Positions 24,714-35,621 of a stretch of 64,000 nt of DNA are shown in pieces. Made by a program: the position numbers and the translations under genes. Under the pieces are notes generated by a model. The model was not told where the DNA came from, searched no databases, and was given only the letters and a program-made list of their open reading frames with translations. The DNA comes from Kingdonia uniflora (taxonomy: Eukaryota; Streptophyta; Magnoliopsida; Ranunculales; Circaeasteraceae), in assembly GCA_014058105.1 (NCBI GenBank), contig JACGCM010000544.1, positions 1 to 64,000 of the forward strand, in the 5' to 3' direction. Within the stretch, counting starts at the first letter, position 1. Each line of letters starts with the position of its first letter.

Positions 24714-25399
24714 ACTTAACTGGAAATGTTTAGAGTGATCGATAAGCATATGTCTTTATATTTGCACAGTGCCTGCAATTTCTCTCCTTACAAGTGATAA
24801 TACCACTGAAGCATAGGTCAAACCTTGACCTTGATACCCACATTCATTTGTAGAACCATTTAGTTTCCATTCTTGATCCAATGGAAGAAACGAGTGAGTG
24901 AAGCCTGTGAAGTTGAGATATTTCTCACAAGTCTTATGTTTTTGGAACTGAAGAAGAGTGGAGTAAAATCCCCCTCTGCTAAAATACATAAAGAGTTGGT
25001 CCTTGATGCATGTGTGTATTAAAATTTCCAATTGTTAGTCTGCCTCTGCCTCTGATTCTGATTTGAACCCATATAAGTTAAATATATACGTCTATACGTC
25101 TAAGTATTAGAAATACAGTAAGTATAAATCATAGGGGTTGGAACTTGAGAGTACCCTTAACGCCATCCACGGTGATGCAAGTATTTATATGTATCATTTT
25201 CTTCCAGCTCTCTGACTTCGGTTAGTCCAGGCACAATTTATAATTCTGTAAGAAGGTTTACCACAGAGTATTAATCTATTGAGTTTAGAGGGCGCTTTGA
25301 TAGATAGGGTTTATTACAGAGGTGAATAGAGGCCAAACATATCTCCCTTTAGTCAATGTACACGTTTAAATTTTGTTAAAGGATATGCATGTTTTCAGG
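24714..25399. other. no gene recognised
   Basis: A minus-strand frame of 91 codons (24756-25031) has no recognisable motif and could be chance. I see nothing else before the ECA1-like relic. Confidence 0.4.
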
Positions 25400-26391
25400 C
25401 ATGGTAGGTGATGGTGGTACCCCTAGAGCAAGAGCAGTTGAAGGGTACCCATGTGAAAATTTTGGGTACACAATTCTCGCTCAACTTCCTGACCGCTCTT
25501 GTAATACCCCGGCTGAGCGGGTATTGGAAATGCCCCTTGCCCATTAGCGGTGATGGTAGCACCAATAGTTTAGTCTCACATCGCTTAAGATCCTGCCAGG
25601 TGTATGGTCCTTAAGTTAAGATTTCACTCTACATGCCACCGAGGCCTTTTCTTAGGAAGAAAAATCTCATACTGCTGGAGATCCGTAGTGGTTAAGTAGG
25701 AACCATCTTAAAGGTGGGGGGCTGTAATACCCCGGCTGAGTAGGTATTAGAAATGCGCCTAGCCCATTAGCGGTGACGGTCGCACCAATAGTTTAGTCCC
25801 ACATCGCTTAAGATCCTGCCAAGTATCAGAGCCAGGGACGTGTAATACCCCGGCTGAGCGGGTATTGGAAATGTGCCTAGCCCATTAGCGGTGACGGTAG
25901 CACCAATAGTTTAGTCCTACATCGCTTAAGATCCTGCCAGGTATCAGAGCCAGGGACGGCTCGATCTTAAAGGTGGGGGAACTGTAATACCCCGGCTGAG
26001 CGGGTATTGGAAATGCGCCTAGCCCATTAGCGGTGACGGTAGCACCAATAGTTTAGTCCCACATCGCTTAAGATTCTGTCAGGTGTATGGTCCTTAAGTT
26101 AAGATTTCACTCTACATGTCACCGGAATAATATCGGTGCTCGTAGAGTGGGGTCGTGACAGCTCTGCAGCAAGCTTTACCCATGATCATCTGGTGACTGA
26201 AGAAGAACGTAAAGATCTCATTCATGCAACCATCTATAGTTGCAAGAGACGCCCAACACTTTGATTTTCCGATCAAAACCGAAAAACTGGAATAATATAA
26301 AAATGTGTTTTCTACTTCTTCTGGTTGAATACGTGCCAAGTCCTGGCATGATTGTCGATGCCACGATCAGGAGGGGCACCACCGATTTCAT
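25400..26391 (-). pseudogene. ECA1/prolamin-like gene copy 1, frameshifted and split
   Basis: Read on the minus strand from ATG at 26391: a signal peptide (MKSVVPLLIVASTIMPGL), then KCWASLATIDGC, an EIFTFFFSHQ helix and GKACCRAV. After a 661-bp insertion (25500-26160) the frame resumes as KLSENCVPKIFTW. The CW...GC...CC...C spacing is that of the small secreted prolamin-like (ECA1 gametogenesis-related) family, which includes cysteine-rich proteins of egg and seed tissues. One extra base near 26335 shifts the frame behind the signal peptide, and the insertion splits the domain. The C-terminal end differs from copy 2 (34386-34765). Non-functional as read. Confidence 0.72.
25500..26160 (+). mobile_element. 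TRIM-like array of four LTR-like units
   Basis: The insertion starts TGTAATACCCCGGCTGAG, ends GGTCGTGACA and is flanked by GCTCT on both sides (25495-25499 and 26161-26165). Inside, the same head recurs at 25500, 25723, 25841 and 25983. Each unit includes TTAGTC followed by ACATCGCTTAAGAT; units 2 and 3 end with GTATCAGAGCCAGGGACG, matching an initiator-Met tRNA primer site. It has no coding capacity. A tandem or deleted multimer of a terminal-repeat retrotransposon in miniature fits best. A related single unit lies at 47742-47933. Confidence 0.75.
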
Positions 26392-26829
26392 GTCAAGCTT
26401 AGCATCTTTATTCAAGTTAGTTTGCAGAGCCTCTGATATAGTATGTTTTTGTTATATAAAGTTGGAATAGAGGGCAGAGATGGGGAGTTTTTCTTGCATC
26501 TTTTATGTTCTCTGAAATAAAAAATTTTGGACCATCGGTTTTTCTTATTATGTCTGCTATATAACCTTTACTTAAGTGCGTATGTTTCACATCAATTGAT
26601 ATGTTATTTGCATTTAATTGGATCTAGACCACGAGACGATAAATCACTCATTTAAATGCAGTATATGAACATCGATAAACTGTAAAAACTTTACACATCT
26701 TTCGTATAAGATATCTCCGCTGCTGATTGTAATTGACACCGTAAGTATACGGGCAGACACCGGCTTTCTATCTGCCATACCTGTAAACAATGTAATGGTA
26801 AATGCAAGTTGGAAATATACCACCATCCA
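26392..26829. other. 5' flank of ECA1-like copy 1
   Basis: The first 130 or so bases are shared with the sequence either side of the LARD element at 34812-42517. They include the uninterrupted site CCTCTGATATAGTATG near 26430. No gene is seen in the rest, which leads to the ATCCA target duplication of the next element. Confidence 0.7.
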
Positions 26830-27640
26830 TGTGGCGACCTACTGAACGCCAGCCAAATCCACCTGAGCGTTTTGAGTTATGTCCGAATGTATATGTTCTC
26901 TATATCCTAATATAGCTGTACGCCAAGTTTCATCGCAATCGGATTCGGTTAAGGGGGCGAAAAGGGCCAGTACGCTTCGTCTCATGTTTTAACGTTTCCT
27001 TTTGGAAATTGACTATTTACTTAGTTGCTATATTAAGGAGGAACCTTAGTCCAATCCTCCCCATGACTAAAAGAGCTTTAATGTTTGGTTATAAAGGACC
27101 CCGGCTCATGGACTATCTACAAGGGATAGTTATGAGTTCTCCTAGGTCTAGGGAAGGCTAGGGGATATTGCCTCGCAATGCGGGCCAGTTTTCCAAAGAG
27201 GGCTTCATATGGCGCCGCTATCCCCCGCGGGATATCCGAGACGCACCGCCCCTTACAGATGGACAATATAAATAGTCCAGGCTCGTCGCCCCTTAAGATA
27301 TGAGTCCCTTATCTGGAAACCAGCATATTGAGCTACCCTGATCCGCTACAGGACAGGTGTGCTTTTCGTACCTCGCGCGCATCGCGAGAGATTACGCTAT
27401 AGGGATTATTGAGGTAACATTCAGCGTTGCTGCCTTTACCGAATATATATTCGATGACCCCTCACGAGTATCCAGGATTATCTGGATGTCGCTCTAGCAT
27501 CCGTGGGTTGTATGCCACTGGCGCGCCGCGCCCGTGAAAATGGCCGGTACACGCCGACCACGCGTCCGTGTACGCCGCACGATCCCTTATTCCGCTGCAC
27601 TCTGAGCACTGTAGAGGCAGTCCCGGGCTGGGCCGTGACA
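26830..27640 (+). repeat. 5' LTR of copy D
   Basis: It is 811 bp and starts TGTGGCGACCTAC. It differs from the 3' LTR by scattered, mostly transitional changes, so the insertion is not recent. GC-rich palindromic stretches such as GGCGCGCCGCGCC occur near its right end. Confidence 0.9.
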
Positions 27641-27642
27641 GA

Positions 27643-27654
27643 TGGTATCAGAGC
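27643..27654 (+). other. primer binding site of copy D
   Basis: TGGTATCAGAGC matches the 3' end complement of plant initiator-Met tRNA over 12 bases and lies two bases after the LTR, as expected. Confidence 0.9.
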
Positions 27655-30479
27655 GAGAATAGCTTGTTAAAGCTTAGTTCTTCAGTTGGTAGAGTGTAGA
27701 TAGATTGTGCCTACGTCTCTCAGAATCGGTCTAGAGTTAGGCCGAGTTATCAGATCTTATTAGAGCAGATCTTTGTGATAGTTCCCGAGTTGGAAATGTG
27801 GGATGCCTACTTGTCAGTTGTGATCTTCAGAGCCGTAGTTGCTCCATACAGATGATCCAAGCACCGTTGTGAATGCTTGTAGAGTGAGTTGCCTACATGT
27901 CAGTTGATATTGGACGCGAGAGAAAGGCTCCATATCTGAGCTCGAGATTGCTTAAGTTAAGTGTGCTTTGGACAATAACGCTAAGAGAAGGATTGATATT
28001 TGAGTTGGACGCGATGTCCTATATCGTTGGTTGTCTCTAGAAGGCTGGACAGTGTCGCAGATGCTCTATGAAGAATAGTAATAGAGTGATCTAGCAGGTT
28101 GTTATTGCATTCAGTCCACATACGCACTGCAAAGTTTAGTAACAGTTGTGATCAAGGACGATGCCCCTCAGCAGAGTCGATATGGTCAGTGTCAGTTACC
28201 GAGTACTTTCGTGTGGAAGCCGCGATTCTTGGTTTGGTTAGAATTTCTTAGGGTCTACAGAAGATTGTAGAATCCTGAGAGATACTCGTTGTGATTGTCC
28301 TGAGTTGGACACTGAGACGTTCCGGAGGTGAATGTCATGAGCCGAAGATGAAGCGGCATGAAGTAACAGATGAAGACATGGTTTGGGTCCCGAGTTTGCA
28401 CACAGTGATATCGTCAGGTAGACGTCAAGGGCAGAGTTTCTCATTGTTACGCGACATGAACTGCGACCGCCAAGATGGGCAGTCGCTTATCTGCAGTTGG
28501 TCCCTAGTTATACAGGACACTGCTTTGATCACTCAAAGAAGGCAAGATACCGAGTGATGTTTGTTCTCTGGCTTCGTAGTGAGTTTCATGTTTATCGGTG
28601 TTCGAGTGCTCTAGCCGAGTTGATCCATGTTGTTCCACAATATGGTTCTGGGTCATTTAAGCTCACAGAGGAGTGAAGACTCACGTTTCCGAAGGTTAGT
28701 AAGTTACGTGGTTGTCGCAGAATCGAGTTGAGCTACAGTCAGTTGTACGGGTTACCTCAGACATGATCTCAGATTAAAGATTGCTCTAGGATAAAAGATC
28801 CTGAGCGGAATTGGATGTCAGTTTCCCAATTCCTTATCACTTGGTGGTTGGCGGTAGGGATAGAGTACCCGCGCCTCATTCTTTGTTTGTATTGATGGAG
28901 TGTCTTTAGAAGACCACATCACAGGGACCGATTAGAGTTGGCTGCGTTTGTTGAAGCTAGTTCAAGAGACAGAGAATGGCTACGCTTCAAGTTTAAAAAT
29001 GATTGCGACAGTATGAAGGTTGGTCTCCGCGAGTTTGATAGCAGTTGGACATGGCAAGCCGGCGAGCTCAGGGCGACAGGTACAGTGACAGTATCTTGTT
29101 CCTAAGTTCCCCAAGTACTCAGGTTGGAGTAGGGATATAGAGATGGAGAAACACTTCAGGAGTCCGTCAGTTATATGTCACAGCTTTGTTCTCGACGCGG
29201 ACGAAGAGCTTATTGACTGTGGGAAGAGCAGTAAGTTGTGACGCAGATGTACGCAGGTTCCAGCATGGGTCATTACCACCAGAGTTTGGCAAGTACAGAT
29301 GCCAGTGTTAATTCTTGGTCAGAGAAGAAGCATTGAGAAGTCCTCCTTGGAGAGTGAGGCAGATTCGAGTCCTCCGAAGTGGAGAGACCTTTGGTGATGC
29401 CAGAGTAGCGATCACTCTTCCTGCAGCCTAGTTTGGTACAGATGCCATCTAGCGTTGCATTAGTTAGATGATGGCCTACTACGAAGTGGTAGAGCAGAAA
29501 CGCGGCTGCACAGATAGATGTCTCATGGGTTTTACAAGTTCACACAAGACGCCTTTATGGCAGACCTCGATGGTTAGCTGGCGGTAGGGAATGGAGTACC
29601 CGCGCCTTGATAGGCTGCCTCGATGGTTTTGTTGGCGGTAGGGCAGAGGGGTTCGCGCCTTGTTGAGAGTATGCTACCTTCTATGAGCTACCCTCCCTCG
29701 CCCAAGTGAACAATGAGTACCAGTTTAGTTCTATACTGGTAAGGCTAGAGTGCCGCATCTTGATGTCGTATCCTCGATGTTCCTTAAGAAGGGTGGACAT
29801 GGTTTGAAGACCTTTGCAGAGTTGATTGAAAGGCAGTCAGGCAGTTTCAGTGTGTGGCAGATGTTCTGTGCAGTTGGGGAGAGTTTACCCCTGGGTTTTA
29901 GAAGACTTGCTCCGTACCACTCGCAGATGAAGAGTAAAATTTGAAGCTGAGATTCACAGAAGATTGAACTCTCGAGCAGCGAAGGCATTGTGTGACTCGG
30001 AAGTGAGCACACTTTGGGACGGGATTGCAGATATCCTCGTCGGGCTGTCTGGAGGAGACGCCCTTGGGTTGTCGAGAAGAGTGACATTCCAGTTTGTGTC
30101 AGGGGAAAAGGTGCCTTGCAGCAGGATGCTGCGTATTTTAGAGGGCGCGATGCTAGAGAGCACCGCCCATATATTTTTTCAGAAGGTTTGAGACCAAGAG
30201 ACAATATCCAGACGAGAGGGCAGACTCCAGAGTTGGAATCAAGGTCAGTCACCACGCACTTCAGTTGGAAAGGGCAAAGTTAAGGTTCAGTTCTGAAGAC
30301 ACAGTTGTCAGCATCGAGACTAGCAGTTGGACTCAGTACCCGCTAGTACAGAAGAAGATATAGTACTCTGAACTAAGTGCGGGAGAGTTGTTGGTTTCTT
30401 GGAGATGCAGAAGATTGAATCCTTGCAGAGCCGTGTTGAAGAAGGTTCTCGACGAGGACGTCGAGATTATTTTTAAGGG

Positions 30480-31290
30480 TGTGACGACCTACCGAACGCC
30501 GGCCAAATCCACCCGAGCGTTCTGAGTTATGTCCAAATGTATATGTTATCTATATCCTAATATAGTTGTACGCCAAGTTTCGTCGCAATCGGATTCGGTT
30601 AAGGGGGCGAAAAGGGCCAGTACGCTTCGTCTCATGTTTTAACGTTTCCTTTTGGAAATTGACTATTTACTTAGTAGCTATATTAAGGAGGAACCTTGGT
30701 CTGATCCTCCCCATGACTAAAAGAGCTTTAATGCTTGGTCATCAAGGACACCGGCTCATAGACTATCTACAAGGGATAGTTATGAGTTCTCCTATGCCTA
30801 GGGAAGGCTAGGGGACATTGCCTCGCAATGCGGGACGGTTTTCCAAAGAGGGCTTCATATGGCGCCGCTATCCCCCGCGGGCTATCCGAGACGCACCGCC
30901 CCTTACAGATAGACAATATCAATAGTCCAGGCTCGTCACCCCTTGAGATATGAGTCCCTTATCTAGAAACCGGCATATTGAGCTACCCTGATCCGCTACA
31001 GGACAGGTGTGCTTTCCGTACCTCGCGCGCGTCGCGAGTGATTACGCTGTAGGGATTATTGAGAGAACCTTCAGCGTTGTTGCCTATACTGAATACATAT
31101 TCGATGACCCCTCACGAGTATCCAAGATTATCCGGATGTCGCTCTAGCATCCGTGGGTTGTATGCCACTGGCGCGCCGCGCCCGTGAAGATTGCTGGTAC
31201 ACACCGACCGCGCGTCCGTGTACGCCGCACGGTCCCTTATTCCGCTGCACTCCGGGCACTGTAGAGGCAGTCCCGGGCTGAGCCGTGACA
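30480..31290 (+). repeat. 3' LTR of copy D
   Basis: It is 811 bp and starts TGTGACGACCTACC. The purine tract before it (AAGGG) is shorter than in copy E (GGTGCGGGAGGG), a small deletion in D. Confidence 0.9.
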
Positions 31291-31295
31291 ATCCA

Positions 31296-32347
31296 TATAT
31301 CCTTTGTACCAGAATGGCGAATATGTGACACTTATGGCAAAAACAATTTTGAGAGTAAAAAAGGATGCAAGTTGCTCTAGGGGTATGTTTTATACACGAG
31401 CTACAAATTACAAACATTATTTTGTGATCTAATTGTTATTGAATACAGATGATTACTCGTCCAGTCTCTATAATCATTCTTACATGTCATTGAGAAGCAA
31501 GAAAAATACATTCCCTTCATACATGTTATTAATGATAAATGTACACTGCTAAATCAAAATAATAAATGTATGCCCTCAGTCATGTCAGTTCAGGATCTTG
31601 CTTTGAGTACACTGAGATTTGGCGAAGATAGTCGACAAATTGGTTTTCCTTGAAGGTTATATTAAGTTTGTGGAATCCAATTATAGATCTCGACCCCTGT
31701 CTTCCTTCCCCATATACGAGGGATTGGATTGCTTGTAATTCTAATGAGAGGCCTCGAACAACCGCACTGTAAACACACTAATTCTACCATTCTTTTATGT
31801 CAAATTATAGTATTATGAAAGTTATTATCTGGGACTTCTAGATTTTAGTACACTGGAAGCTTTTCATGGGGTTGGACTAATATAGCAAACTTATATTTGA
31901 TTTTTAGTATATTTATGTGTTTTTATTTATTAGTGGATTTACGTTATTAGAATTGCATATTTAAAGGTTAGTATACATTAAGTTAGGGTTAAATGCATTT
32001 ATGCGGAAAATCTCTTTGATGGGATTGGATTTATATAAGATTGTATGCACAATTGAAGACAACATATAATAATTATAATCCGAGACTTGCAACAAAATAA
32101 TTTTTTGCATAATACCAAACTTCATTCTACCTTGAATTGAAGTTTATTAATGTTGAACGTATGATCTGCTTGATAGGTCAGCATTTTACAAATTATTTTA
32201 GGTACACGCGCGACTACTAGTTTCTACTAATAAAGCTCTGATAAAATTCATAAATGGAAACATGGTTAAAAGTAAAAAAGACTAGATTGAGTGATGTTAA
32301 AACCAAATATTACAAAAACTAGACAGATCCGATTTGAGTGCACTTCT
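31296..32347. other. intergenic, with relic malectin/LRR exons
   Basis: No live gene is seen. The part near 31692-31870 is a relic of the malectin/LRR family listed separately. The rest is AT-rich. Confidence 0.5.
31692..31870 (+). pseudogene. relic exons of a malectin-like/LRR gene
   Basis: The plus strand at 31692-31768 reads DPCLPSPYTRDWIACNSNERPRTTAL and then a GT donor. This is a close copy of exon 4 of the genes at 45037-48086 and 49162-51891, including the donor phase. About 70 bases on, GATTTTAGTACACTGGAAGC at 31846-31865 resembles the first LRR exon of those genes. No upstream malectin-like exon is visible. It is therefore a stranded fragment of the family, on the opposite strand and about 13 kb from the cluster. 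Confidence 0.75.
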
Positions 32348-33538
32348 CTACCGCAATGCCGTTGTTATCCAAATTCTGGAGTGTGATATCTGAAGACAAC
32401 TGCCATGACCATAGGTCAACAAGTACTCCACACTGACATCGCCTATGTTGAATATACCCATTTCCTTGAATATACCCAATTCCTCTTTAAAAGTGAAGTA
32501 AATGCAATTTCGTTTCAGTATACCCGAGTTGTAGGCCATGAGAGAAAACGAACTATAAACACTTAAGAAAAGTGTGTAATCGCCGAGGTTGTTCACTCTT
32601 GCCCAGTTTTGGCTCCTTTGTTTAAGCCGGAAAACATTGAATAGCACAAATTCGAAATTGATCACATGTTTGAATACCAAAAAGAGTTGCCCATATAATT
32701 CCAGTAGATAGATTTCATGGATTTTTTTGCACCGAGCGATAAAGGGTATTGGGAAAGCAATTTGCTTTACTACCATGGACGTACCGATATCACAAACTAG
32801 TACTACTTGACGCAATCCATCAGCAACATAGAATAGGCCATTGCAGTAAGCGAGAGCTACATAATAAGTTTCTAAGTTTAAGCCTTCATCTTGTATGAGA
32901 GTCCACTTTTCATCCCCTAATTTACAGAATACTATTTTTTCTACAGATGCCCCCTCTTGGTAATGATAGATCACAGCCATTACAATGCAATCCTTACCGT
33001 TGCTTATGACCGGGCAAGAAGATAAAACAGCTTTTCTCAAAAAGCAAGCATTATCTAGAGATGGTAGAAGGATTTGGTCTCCAGTAATTGGATTGAATAC
33101 AGATAATACATGCTCGTATTGGGTTTGGAATGCGGAAGTTTTGTCAACTACAAACCACCCATGACCATATCCACGATAACGATGACAATCCTTTGTGTCG
33201 TAGAAGTACTCGTCACGATAATAATGATTGTCTGTGAGGCTGTAGAGACATACATGTTTATCACAATCTTTGAAAATATATGGAACTTGGGGAGGTGGGT
33301 GTTTAGGCTTAATGTCTAGAAAGACAGATCTCCATAACTTGCAAACAACACCGAATCAGATATAATCAACGGTATCGTCAATTAAAAGGCGCTTTGTGAT
33401 TAATTCCAAGAGGTCTCGAGGCAGATCGGACCAGTTAACCATAACTTCACTAGGCTTTGAAGTATTATGTTGATGGAGGTTTATAAGTTGTAAGGATGAC
33501 TTGTTGATTGGGAGAAGATCAAGCCAGTTTAGCACCAT
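32348..33538 (-). pseudogene. F-box protein, KIB/SKIP23 (DUF295) type, one nonsense codon
   Basis: One intronless frame of 396 codons runs from ATG at 33538 to a stop at 32348-32350, broken once by TGA at 33356-33358. The N-terminal part has an F-box (WSDLPRDLLELITKRL, then after the stop FGVVCKLWRSV), which binds SKP1 in SCF ubiquitin ligases. The rest carries the DUF295/KIB beta-propeller signature NPITGDQILLPSL and repeated aromatic strands. The stop lies inside the F-box where Arg is usual, so CGA to TGA, a single C-to-T change at a CpG, would explain it. The remainder of the frame is fully open, suggesting a recent loss, a sequencing error, or use of the long 3' part from an inner ATG (33040). 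Confidence 0.85.
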
Positions 33539-33591
33539 TGCTTGACTGATATTTAAAGAATTTAGTTGATAGGGTTTGGTATGGAGTAGAA

Positions 33592-33603
33592 CTATATATA
33601 AAG
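33592..33603 (-). promoter_or_regulatory. TATA box of the F-box gene
   Basis: CTTTATATATAG on the minus strand lies 54 bases upstream of the ATG at 33538. Confidence 0.6.
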
Positions 33604-34385
33604 AGTTCGTAATCTCGGGAGACCACCTTCAATTTAGTATCCTACTTGTATAAGGAAACAAGTCTCATTGAAAACATATCTACACAAGCACACCACCAAT
33701 TACCCACATGAAAGGAGAGTTAAAGGAAATTAAAAATTGTCACGTGAAACTTAGCCACATGACAAATTTTAATTGGATCCTCTGCTCCCCAACTTAATTT
33801 CTCCTCAGCAAATTCGGACTCTCAGGAGGTGTTTATTTTAAAGTGTTGTGAACAAAGTGTTGAATGCTAACAGCTGAATGATTTGAAGTGTTGCATGCTG
33901 AATGTTATAGTATTTTATTTTTAAAAACTGATAAATGCTAATAGATGTCTTAAGTACCTTTGTTATAAAAATAACACAAGTTGCAACATTACACTCTAAA
34001 CGAAATAACTTGAACGACTACTACTATTACCAACACCGCCACATTTCCCATCGCACTGCGAGTAAATTGAGAGAAAGAAAAAGAGTTTGCGAACTTGCAA
34101 ATGGGAGGTGAGAAATAGGGAGTACATATATATATATATATATTTGTTAAGATTTTCGCAGGTCTTTTAACAAAGAATATTTTTTTGGGGGGTGAGGTGA
34201 TGAGGGGCAATACAGGGGAACAAATAAAAGGGGGGTGATGAATGGCTAATAAGCTAGCCAAAATAGCTTACTAGTTTTGGCTTACTGGCAACTGTTTACT
34301 GGCTAGTAAGACAAAAAAGAAACACCACTTCAATACCCCTAATAAGCAATTCAGTACGCAGTAAAAAAAAAAAAAAAGCACCCCC
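33604..34385. other. no gene recognised
   Basis: This is the F-box gene 5' flank and AT-rich spacer, with a TA-repeat tract near 34122-34143 and an A-run near 34362-34377. Confidence 0.5.
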
Positions 34386-34765
34386 TCAGAGTATTGGGAT
34401 TTCAATACTGGGAGTTTCAGGAGCAGGAACAGGCACTGCGGGGCTTGGAGCTGCACCCATAGAAGCACAATAATTATTAACATGGGGAGGAAAAAAGGGG
34501 TTGAAGGGTCCCCATGTGAAAATCTTGGGTACACAGTTCTCGCTCAACTTGCTGACTGCTCTGTAGCAAGCTTTACCCATGAACATCTGGTGACTAAAGA
34601 TGAATGTAAAGATCTCACCATCTATAGTTGCAAGAAACGCCCAACACTGCTTGATTTTTCGGTCAAAACTGAAAAATGTGTTTTTTTGCTTCTTCTGGTT
34701 GAATACGGTGCAAGTCCTGGCATGATTGTCGATGCCACGATCAGGAGGTGCACCACCGATTTCAT
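34386..34765 (-). pseudogene. ECA1/prolamin-like gene copy 2, frameshifted
   Basis: Minus strand, ATG at 34765: signal peptide (MKSVVHLLIVASTIMPGL), then in another frame CWAFLATIDGEIFTFIF, GKACYRAVSKLSENC, WGPFNPFFPPHVNNYC and a proline-rich tail (APSPAVPVPAPETPS), with a stop at 34386-34388. The PFNPFFPP...YC ending is characteristic of the ECA1/prolamin-like family. An extra base near 34705-34711 breaks the frame just after the signal peptide, at nearly the same place as in copy 1 but with a different base. One domain Cys is Tyr (ACY) and another is lost (GC to GE). A LARD-like element starts 47 bases upstream of the ATG. Confidence 0.75.
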
Positions 34766-34811
34766 TTCAAGCTTAGTATCTTTATTCAAGTTAGTTTGTA
34801 GAGCCTCTGAT

Positions 34812-35621
34812 TATGACGGCCTACCGAACGCCGGCTAAATCCACCCGTGCGTTTTGAGTTCAGACTTTGGATATATGTTCTCTATATCCTAATATAGCTG
34901 CATGCCAAGTTTCGTTGAAATTGTATTCCGTTAAGGGGGCGAAAAGGGCCAGTACGCTTCGTCTTCAGTTTTAACATTTCTTTTTTAAAACTACCCATTT
35001 ACTTAGTGGCTATATTAAGGAGGAACCTTGGTCCATTCCTCCCCATGACCAAAAGAGCTTCAAGGCTTGGTCATCATGGACCTCGGTTCATGGGCTATCT
35101 TCAAGGGATAGTCATGAGTTCTCCTTGGCCTAGGGAAGGCCAGGAGACATTGCCTCGCAATGTGGGCCGCTTTCCCAGATAGGGCTTTGAACGACGCCTC
35201 TATGCCCCACGGGCTACCCGAGACCCACCGCCCCTTATAGATGGACAATGTAACTAGTCCAGGCTCATCGCCCCTTCATATATATGTCCCTTATCTAGAA
35301 TCCAGCATATTGAGCTATCCTGATCTGCTATAGGACAGGTGTGCTTTTCGCACCCCGTGCCCAGTCACGAAAGATTACGCTGTAGGGATTATTGAGGGAG
35401 CCATCAACGTTGTTGCCTTGCCGAATACATATTCGATGACCCCTCACGAGTATCCAGGATTATTCGGATGTCGCTCTAGCATCCGTAGGACTATTCCATT
35501 GGCTCGCCGCGCCTGTGAAGATGGCTGGTACATGCCGTTCGGACGTGCATGTACGTCGTACGACCTTATATTATGTTGTACTCCAGTTACTGTAGAGACA
35601 GACCCAGGTTGGGCCGTGACA
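34812..35621 (+). repeat. 5' LTR of copy E
   Basis: It is 810 bp, closely similar to the copy D LTRs but with its own shared differences from them (for example CAGACTTTGGATATATG near 34861). Confidence 0.9.

Larger units (their letters stand above)
26830..31290 (+). mobile_element. LARD-like non-autonomous LTR retrotransposon, copy D
   Basis: The element is complete and 4461 bp long. Its two LTRs are 811 bp each (26830-27640 and 30480-31290), start TGTG and end GCCGTGACA. It is flanked by ATCCA at 26825-26829 and 31291-31295. A perfect 12-base initiator-Met primer site (TGGTATCAGAGC) lies at 27643-27654. The 2.84-kb internal region has no recognisable gag, protease, RT or integrase; its longest frame (29731-30255, minus) is lysine-poor, unlike any retroelement protein I know. 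Copy E (34812-42517) has the same structure and the same internal length once its insertion is removed. It must be mobilised by proteins of another, probably gypsy, element. Confidence 0.88.

Noticed and set aside
24756..25031. A 91-codon minus-strand frame
   Set aside because: No motif, no neighbouring exons and no splice context.
29731..30255. A 174-codon minus-strand frame inside the LARD element
   Set aside because: It has no known domain and is on the opposite strand to the element. The corresponding region of copy E is broken into shorter frames, so it is likely chance.
31112..31417. A 101-codon minus-strand frame over the end of a LARD LTR
   Set aside because: It spans the LTR end and the target duplication, so it cannot be an old gene.
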